Shown: piece after piece, positions 57,692-64,000 of the stretch
Numbering within the stretch: position 1 is the stretch's first letter
Layout of the letters: every line of letters begins with the position of its first letter
NCBI RefSeq assembly: GCF_001984215.1
Contig: NZ_CP019420.1
Span: 3,782,001-3,846,000, forward strand
Direction: 5' to 3'
Source: Mycobacterium sp. MS1601
GTDB taxonomy: Bacteria; Actinomycetota; Actinomycetes; Mycobacteriales; Mycobacteriaceae
DNA: 64,000 nt
Position numbers and translations under genes: made by a program
The notes under the pieces: model-generated
What the model was told of the DNA's origin: nothing
The model's database searches: none
Seen by the model: the letters and a program-made list of their open reading frames with translations, nothing else

Positions 57692-60600
57692 GCGGTCAGC
57701 GTCAGGAACGCGCCCAGGTCGATCAGGCCCGCCGGCGTGGCGGGCAGGTACTCGGTGAGCAACACCGAGCGCACGATCACAGCGGTGTACTGGGCGCGGC
57801 TCACGGCGACGTTGAGTCGGTTCCGGTTGAGCAGGAACGAGATTCCGCGCGGTACGTCGTCGATCGAGGACACCACCATCGACACGAAGACAACGGGTGC
57901 CTGCTGGCCCTGGAACTTGTCGACGGTGCCGGCGCGCACCTCCTGCAGACCCGCCGCATCGAGATGGTCGCGCAGTGTCGCCACTTGGGCGTTGTACGGA
58001 GTGACGACCAGGACGTCGGCCGGCCTCAGGGGCCGCGAGCCGTCCTCGTCGCTCCAGGTGTTACCGATCATCGTGGTGATCTCGGTGACGATCGCGTCGG
58101 CTTCCTCGCGGCTCTCGGTGGCGTTGCCGTCGTGTGCCACGGCCAGTACCCGCACTCCTGGTGCCACCCCGTCGAGGTGGCGCCGCCCACTCACCTCGTC
58201 CACCGCGGTCAATCGATTGTCGTAGGACAGGCGAGACACCGCAGAACAGACCAGTGGATGCATCCGCCATGAGCGGTCCAGGAAGTATCCGAGGTCGTCG
58301 GCCAGAGTGTGCTGGCCGTCGACGAGCCAGCCGAGAGCCGATTCGTCCACCGGCTCAGGATGGGTGCCCTGACTGACCTGGGGGAGCTGCTGGGGGTCAC
58401 CGAGCAGCAGCAGGTTCTGCGCAGCCGGTGCCACTGCGATGGTGTTGGCCAGGCTGAACTGTCCGGCTTCCTCGACCACCAGCAGATCCAGACAGCCAGG
58501 CGGAATGCGGGCTGTGTTGGCGAAGTCCCAACTGGTGCCACCGATCACGCACCCCGGGTGGTCGGCGATGAAGCCGGCATGCGCATTGGCGTCGAGTTCC
58601 TGCCATGGGGCGTTCTCGGTGCGGGTGTCACGTTTGGCGATCACGTCGGGATCCACCCCGGCCTTGAGCAACCCGCAGAACAGGTTCTCCACCACGGCAT
58701 GCGACTGTGCCACCACCCCCACCCGCCAGTGCTGTCGGGCGACCAGGTTCGCGATCACCGCGGCGGCGGTGTGGGTCTTGCCGGTGCCGGGCGGACCGTG
58801 CACCGCCAGGTACGACGAGTCCAGATCCTCCAGCGCGGCGGTGATGTCGTCGACAGGTGCCCCGTCATGGGGCAGCGGGGCACCGGTGCGGGTTCGCGGC
58901 GGGCGGCGCAACAACAGGTCCATGATGGCGTTGTCGGGCAGCTTCGGCAGTCCATCGGCAATGAATTGTGCTGTGGTGTTGATGGATTCGCGCATCGCCT
59001 TGGTGGCGATCGGCGGGCCGGGGGTCAATGCGAACGGCACCTGGTCGAAGGTGGTGCCGTCCTTGGGGGCTCTTTCGATCACCGTCACCGAGTTCGGGGT
59101 GTCGGGGTTGTCGCACTCGGCGACGGTGACGGGGCCGGCCGCGCGGCGCTCTACGTCGTCGGTGAGCCCGGCCGGCGACGGCGGCGCGTAGAGGGCGAAC
59201 ATGTCGCGGGCCAGTTCACCCGCGGCCAGGGTGCCGGAGACGAGAACTCGTCGTTGTGGTTTGCGGGCCCGTGGCGGGGTGTGCCAGTCGGTGATGATCT
59301 CCGCGTTCTCGATCAGGAAAACGTCTGTCTCATCACCCCATTCGTCCACGGGATTGTTCAGCCGGTCGAAATGCGCCCACCAGAAGGGCTTGTCCTCGCG
59401 GCGGTGGTATCCACGCGCTGCGGCCAGCAATGCCACCGCGGTCTGCTGTGGGGTTCGCGCGCCGGGATCCTCGCCGACGAACTTGGCCAGCTTGCGGCCA
59501 GCTGATCGTCCTCGTCGGGTTCCGCGCCGTCGCGCACCGGCTGGGCGCCCAGCGGCGGCACTCCGGCTTCGAAGGCGATGCCCACCAGCCAGTCCCGCAG
59601 CCGTCGGGTCGATCGGCAGTCGTATCGGTTGTACTCGGCGATCTCGTGCAGCAACGCCGCCGCGTCCTCCTCACGGCCGTCGTCGCGCAGCTCGCAGTAG
59701 TGCGCGTACTCGGTGATGGACGCGGTGGCCGTGGTGACCTCGCCGGTGCGAAGTTCAGCGCCCATGTAGAGCGGCTCGAGCGATTTGATGCTGTAGTTCT
59801 CGGTGCCCACCCGAATGCTCTTGCGTACCAAGGGGAAAAGGTCAACCAGAATGCCGTTGCGCAGCAGGTCGTCCACCTCGTCCTCGCCGACACCGTGACG
59901 TCCGGCCAGTCGCAGCAGCGCCGTCTTCTCGTAGGCGGCGTAATGGTAGATGTGCATGTTCGGGTAGCGTTTACGCCTCTTGGCCACCAGCTTGAGGAAG
60001 TCCTGCAAGGCTTTTCGCTCCGAAGCCCGGTCATGTGCCCACAGCGGCCTGAACTCGTCGGCGCAGTCCAGCACGCCGAAGAGGTACTCCAGGCCCCACT
60101 GGCTGCCGTCGGCGGTCCACAGTGGGTCGCCCTCGAAGTCGAAGAACAGGTCGCCTTTGTCCGGATTCGGCAGCACCATCAGCGGCTGCGGATCCGCCAC
60201 CTCGTAGGGCGGTTTGCCCTCGACCCGAGGTCGCCGTTGCAAACGGGCCTGGGCGCTCAGGGCGGTGATGGTGCGCGCAGGCAGGTCGGGAACCGGTTCG
60301 GTTCGCTCGGCCAGCTCGGCGACGGTGTTGACACCGGCCTCGATCAGGCGGGCTCGTTGGCTCACCCGCATCCCGGCGACCAGCAACAGGTCGTCGTGCT
60401 CGCGGACCTTCACGTCGCATTCGGGACAGCGGAAGCACGCTCGCACCCCGTCGTCCTCCCAGCGCACCGGTTGCCCGCCGGCGAAATGGGCGTCCAGCAG
60501 CCGTTGCAGGTCGGCGCGACGCGGCCGGTACACCGGGATGATCTCGTCGAGCCGGTACCGCACGGCGGTCCCGTTGCCCAGGACCAGCTCCGCCTCGTCG

Positions 60601-61082
60601 TGCACCGGAACTCCGGCGCGGGACAGCGTGTCGGCGTAGGCCGCCAGCTGCAGCAGCGCCTCGACCTTCGCCGAGAGAGCCAACTTGGTGTCGGCGACGC
60701 GATACCGGTCGCCATCGAGGACCAGGAAGTCGGCGAATCCCAGGAAACGGCCGTCGAACATGGCGGCCTGGTACACCACCGGTGCCCGATCGGTGATGGC
60801 GCGCATGGTCTGTGTCGCGGCGGCGGTCAGGCCGCCTGCGGTGTAGGTGGGTCTGCCGATCGTGGTGACGTCATCACCGAACCGACCGCGCAGCTCGTCG
60901 AGGCGGCGATGCTCATGTTCGTCACCGAGAGCCGATGTGCGTGCCAGCAGTTGATCCTCGGTGCTGATCTGCGGACCCCAGCCCAGCTTCGCGTCGAAGG
61001 CCCGTAACAGGGCGTACTCGCAGCGCGCGGCAGCCGCCAGATCCGACGCGCTGTACAGCACGCTGCCCCCGTCGACGAACAC
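57688..61082 (-). pseudogene. TM0106-type RecB nuclease / DEDD exonuclease / SF1 helicase (Rv1251c-like), frameshifted in this sequence
   Basis: A protein of about 1131 residues if one base is restored. From GTG 61082: RecB-like nuclease (SASDLAAAARCEYALL; VADTKLA; QLAAYADTL) with a Cys cluster (Cys20 plus CFRCPEC) like the Fe-S staple of AddB/Dna2; then an RNase-H-like exonuclease region (LFFDFEGDPLW with D-x-E); then a Dna2/Upf1-like SF1 helicase (Walker A HGPPGTGKT near 58780, VVEEAGQF near 58470, GTVDKFQGQQAP, NRLNVAVSRAQ). The frame breaks at about 59490 (CTGGCCGCAAG-CTGGCC), where one missing base changes frame. Equivalent to Rv1251c; roles in DNA/RNA processing or repair are inferred. 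Confidence 0.82.
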
Positions 61083-61114
61083 GCCAGCCACTGTAGGTGG
61101 GGGCGGGGACAGCC

Positions 61115-61696
61115 CTACCCGGTGTTGCCGATGAGCTCCACCCCGTTGCCGTTCCAGCGGAACTTCACGATGCTGTCCAGACCCAATCCGTCGGTGTACT
61201 TCAATGCCACGGTGTCGCCGGTGCTCTGCGTGGGCTCGATGCCGTTGAAGCCGAAGGTGTCGGGAACGCCGGTGGGGATGAACTTGCCGAGGTGGAACAG
61301 CACGGCCCGGGTATTGGGGTTGTCGGCGTTGGTGTTGGCCCTGATGATCACCGCCGACAACGGTGCGCACTCGTTGTAGTTGCCCGCCACCGGTTCGGGG
61401 TTCCAGCCCTGCCCGCTGCGCGGGTCTTTGGGCAGCTCCGAGACCGCTGCGACAATCGCGGGCGCGGCCAGGTTCACCGCACACGGATCGGCGGGCTCGC
61501 TGGTGGGCGGCGGCGCCACGGTGCTGACCGGCGGTGGCGCGGGAGGAGGCGCGGAGCTGGTGGCGCTGGCCTCTGGCGTCTGCGACGCAGTGGAGTCACC
61601 GGAGCCACAGGCCGGCACAAACACCACAGCCAATGCCGCCGCGACGCACCCGATGAAACGGCCGGTCAGCGCTGTCCTCTCGCTTGTGCCACACAC
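61115..61696 (-). CDS. lprE: Lipoprotein LprE (LppP/LprE family)
   Basis: A 193-residue exported lipoprotein: hydrophobic segment FIGCVAAALAVVFVPACGSG with a candidate lipobox Cys at VPAC, then a Pro/Ser/Ala-rich spacer (about 40 residues) and the conserved LppP/LprE domain (DPCAVNLAAPAIVAAV, PRSGQGWNPEPVAGNYNEC, GVPDTFGFNG, VKFRWNGNGVELIGNTG). GTG 61696 is selected since it gives a normal signal; an ATG at 61698 is out of frame. In M. tuberculosis LprE (Rv1252c) is linked to TLR2 signalling. Divergent from deaD. Confidence 0.88.
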   Translation of the reverse strand: MCGTSERTALTGRFIGCVAAALAVVFVPACGSGDSTASQTPEASATSSAPPPAPPPVSTVAPPPTSEPADPCAVNLAAPAIVAAVSELPKDPRSGQGWNPEPVAGNYNECAPLSAVIIRANTNADNPNTRAVLFHLGKFIPTGVPDTFGFNGIEPTQSTGDTVALKYTDGLGLDSIVKFRWNGNGVELIGNTG

Positions 61697-61783
61697 ATCG
61701 CGCCACGCTACCGGCTCGACGTGACGACCCCGAACCACCGATGGTCAGGCGTTACCCGCTGCGGGCTCTAGACTGATACCCCG

Positions 61784-63523
61784 ATGACCACTCCGGAACC
61801 CGATCAGACAACCACGTCCAGCGACGCTGCACCGACGCCGGCGACGTTCGCTGATCTGCAGATACACCCAGCGGTCCTGGAGGCAGTCTCCGAGGTCGGC
61901 TACGAAACCCCGTCCGCCATCCAGGCAGCCACCATCCCGGCCCTGCTGGCGGGCTCTGATGTCGTTGGCCTGGCGCAGACCGGCACAGGCAAGACCGCGG
62001 CCTTCGCGATCCCGATCCTGTCCAAGATCGACACCAGCAGCAGGACCACACAAGCGCTGGTGCTGGCGCCTACCCGCGAGCTGGCACTGCAGGTGGCCGA
62101 GGCATTCAGCCGTTACGGCGCCAAGCTCAAGGTCAACGTGCTGCCGATCTACGGCGGCTCGTCCTACGTGCCGCAGATCGCCGGTCTCAAACGCGGCGCT
62201 CAGGTGGTGGTCGGTACCCCCGGCCGCGTGATCGACCACCTCGAGAAGGGCAACCTGGACCTGTCGCACCTGGACTACATGGTGCTCGACGAGGCCGACG
62301 AGATGCTGCAGATGGGCTTCGCCGAGGACGTCGAGCGCATTCTGTCCGAGACACCGGAGTACAAACAGGTTGCCCTGTTCTCGGCGACCATGCCGCCGGC
62401 CATCAAGAAGATCACCGCCAAGTACCTGCATGACCCGGTCGAGGTCACGGTCAAGGCCAAGACGCAGACGGCCGAGAACATCACGCAGCGCTACCTGCAG
62501 GTGTCCTACCCGCGCAAGATGGACGCGCTGACCCGGTTGCTCGAGGTCGAACAAGGCGACGCCATGATCGTCTTCGTCCGCACCAAGCAGGCCACCGAAG
62601 AGGTGGCCGAGAAGCTGCGGGCACGGGGCTTCGCCGCGGCCGCCATCAACGGCGACATCCCCCAGGCGGTGCGTGAGCGCACCATCTCGGCGCTCAAAGA
62701 CGGTTCCATCGACATCCTCGTCGCCACTGACGTCGCCGCCCGCGGGCTCGACGTCGAGCGCATCTCGCACGTGGTGAACTTCGACATTCCGCATGATCCG
62801 GAGTCCTACGTGCACCGAATCGGGCGCACCGGTCGAGCTGGACGCTCGGGTACCGCGTTCCTGTTCGTGACGCCGCGAGAACGCCATCTGTTGGGGGCGA
62901 TCGAGCGGGTGACCAGGCAGAAGCTGGTCGAGATCGATCTGCCGTCGGTGGAGGACGTCAACGAGAAGCGGGTGCAGAAGTTCCGCGACTCGATTTCCGA
63001 TGCGCTGGCCAAGCCGGGAATCGACTTGTTCCGCCAGCTCATCGAAGGCTACGAGCGCGATCACGACGTGCCGCTGGCCGACATTGCCGCCGCGCTGGCG
63101 CTGCAGAGCCGCGACGGTGAAGAGTTCCTGCTGACCGAGCCGCCGCCGGAGAAGCGCAAGGAACGCCCCGATCGTCCGCCGCGGCCCGACAAGCCGATGC
63201 GCCGCGACGGTGGTTTCGCGACTTACCGGATCGAGGTTGGCAAGCGGCACAAGGTGATGCCGGGTGCCATCGTCGGCGCCATTGCCAACGAGGGCGGACT
63301 GCATCGCAGCGATTTCGGGCACATCACCATCAAGCCGGAGTACTCACTGGTGGAGCTGCCGCCGAATCTGCCTGCCGAGACATGGGCGAAGTTAGCCAAG
63401 ACGCGTATCCAGGGCAACCTGATCAACCTGCAACTCGACGACGGTCCCGGCGGCGCGGCGCCCCACCGGTCAGGTCCTCCCAAGCGCGACACGAAGCCCA
63501 AGAAGTACCGCAAGTCGCAATGA
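61784..63523 (+). CDS. deaD: DEAD-box ATP-dependent RNA helicase (DeaD/CsdA type)
   Basis: A 579-residue RNA helicase. Q motif TFADLQIHPAVLEAVSEVGYETPSAIQ, motif I AQTGTGKT, Ia PTRELALQ, II VLDEADEML, III SATMP, V DVAARGLDVE, VI HRIGRTGRAGRSG; the C-terminal region from about 480 has a DbpA-type RNA-binding domain (TYRIEVGKRHKVMPGAIVGAIANEGGL) and a basic tail. Roles are ribosome assembly, RNA decay and cold adaptation. The stop overlaps the next ATG (ATGA), so it is coupled to the acyltransferase. Equivalent to Rv1253. Confidence 0.95.
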   Translation: MTTPEPDQTTTSSDAAPTPATFADLQIHPAVLEAVSEVGYETPSAIQAATIPALLAGSDVVGLAQTGTGKTAAFAIPILSKIDTSSRTTQALVLAPTRELALQVAEAFSRYGAKLKVNVLPIYGGSSYVPQIAGLKRGAQVVVGTPGRVIDHLEKGNLDLSHLDYMVLDEADEMLQMGFAEDVERILSETPEYKQVALFSATMPPAIKKITAKYLHDPVEVTVKAKTQTAENITQRYLQVSYPRKMDALTRLLEVEQGDAMIVFVRTKQATEEVAEKLRARGFAAAAINGDIPQAVRERTISALKDGSIDILVATDVAARGLDVERISHVVNFDIPHDPESYVHRIGRTGRAGRSGTAFLFVTPRERHLLGAIERVTRQKLVEIDLPSVEDVNEKRVQKFRDSISDALAKPGIDLFRQLIEGYERDHDVPLADIAAALALQSRDGEEFLLTEPPPEKRKERPDRPPRPDKPMRRDGGFATYRIEVGKRHKVMPGAIVGAIANEGGLHRSDFGHITIKPEYSLVELPPNLPAETWAKLAKTRIQGNLINLQLDDGPGGAAPHRSGPPKRDTKPKKYRKSQ

Positions 63524-64000
63524 CCGCGTCCGGGGGGCTGGACGCAGTAGGCGGGCTCGAACAGGTTTCCACCGCGGACCGGGTGGCGTCGCTGACCGGA
63601 ATCCGGGCTGTGGCAGCCATTTTGGTGGTCGCCACCCATGCCGCGTACACCACGGGTCGTTATCCGCAGGGCTATCTCGGGTTGGTGTACTCGCGCATGG
63701 AGATCGGCGTGCCGATCTTCTTCGCCCTGTCGGGGTTCCTGTTGTTCCGTCCGTGGGTGCAAGCCTCCGCGGCTGGTCGCGAAGCCCCTTCGGTGAAACG
63801 GTATGCCTGGCACCGGGTGCGACGCATCATGCCTGCGTACGTGGTGACCGTGCTGTTGGCCTATCTGCTGTATCACTTCCGGACAGCGGGCCCCAATCCC
63901 GGGCACACCTGGGAAGGTCTGTTCCGTAACCTGACGCTGACCCAGATCTACACCGACGGTTATCTGTATTCCTATCTGCACCAAGGGCTTACGCAGATGT
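63520..64000 (+). CDS. Acyltransferase-3 family membrane protein (C-terminus outside window)
   Basis: The first 160 residues of a polytopic O-acyltransferase. RVASLTGIRAVAAILVVATHAAYTTGRYPQGYLG contains the catalytic-type His, and GVPIFFALSGFLLFRPWV is the family signature; VKRYAWHRVRRIMPAYVVTVLLAYLLY follows. Such enzymes acylate sugars or lipids at the membrane. ATG 63520 overlaps the deaD stop. Equivalent to Rv1254. It is cut by the window edge at 64000. Confidence 0.88.
   Translation, partial: MTASGGLDAVGGLEQVSTADRVASLTGIRAVAAILVVATHAAYTTGRYPQGYLGLVYSRMEIGVPIFFALSGFLLFRPWVQASAAGREAPSVKRYAWHRVRRIMPAYVVTVLLAYLLYHFRTAGPNPGHTWEGLFRNLTLTQIYTDGYLYSYLHQGLTQM

Noticed and set aside
59358..61484. 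Two separate genes for the nuclease part and the helicase part
   Set aside because: Both join exactly when one base is restored near 59490, giving the length and domain order of Rv1251c.

Overview
The window is chromosomal DNA of a high-GC actinobacterium and almost certainly a rapidly growing mycobacterium (Mycolicibacterium type). The evidence is gene order. From the acyl-CoA ligase at 1444 to the acyltransferase at the right edge, the genes follow the M. tuberculosis H37Rv block Rv1193-Rv1254 with local insertions and losses: fadD36, dapD/dapE, log, fadD6, folP2, gpgS, tagA, glgM/glgC, an ABC exporter with its TetR repressor, sigE-rseA-htrA-tatB, mrp, lpqY-sugABC, corA, lpqZ, kgd, MFS pumps, a nuclease-helicase, lprE, deaD. 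Assignments rest on recalled family motifs and synteny; no database search was run.

Layout. 1-4150: end of an NCS2 purine/uracil permease, a NUDIX hydrolase, a malonyl-CoA-synthetase-like ligase with a VOC protein, and dapD. 4195-11783: dapE, a TPR-like protein, log, fadD6, folP2-gpgS, a DivIVA-like protein, tagA. 11934-14693: DUF3117 and the divergent glycogen/maltosyl-phosphate pair glgM-glgC. 14700-20802: PAS and GGDEF relics, a DUF4126 protein, a drug-exporter operon with a visible operator, and a secreted PGRS glycine-repeat protein. 20869-33975: two methyltransferases, the envelope-stress cluster sigE-rseA-htrA-tatB, mrp, a lytic transglycosylase, an MgtE-like CBS protein with a DUF1003 protein, a CitE-like lyase, small Pro-rich membrane proteins. 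34126-42199: trehalose importer lpqY-sugABC, corA, a broken malic enzyme, lpqZ. 43099-49020: an accessory island with no counterpart in the H37Rv gene order. 49144-64000: a DUF732 protein, kgd, two MFS exporters, a large nuclease-helicase, lprE, deaD and a truncated acyltransferase.

The most interesting unit is the island at about 43.1-49.1 kb. It holds a TetR regulator, two MpaB/Lcp-type (DUF2236) oxygenases that converge tail to tail, a short-chain dehydrogenase, an MBL-fold hydrolase and an amidohydrolase. The same palindrome, CTTGCGCGCAAG, occurs at 45855 and 46586, and a one-mismatch copy at 49081. Each copy lies in front of one transcription unit, so the island can be read as a single TetR regulon, probably for oxidative catabolism of an unknown hydrophobic substrate.

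Caution on quality: dapD, the exporter permease and the nuclease-helicase each carry one apparent 1-nt deletion in a GC-rich context, and the malic enzyme carries three lesions. DapD is normally essential, so at least some of these may be sequence errors. No tRNA, rRNA, CRISPR array or intact insertion sequence was seen.
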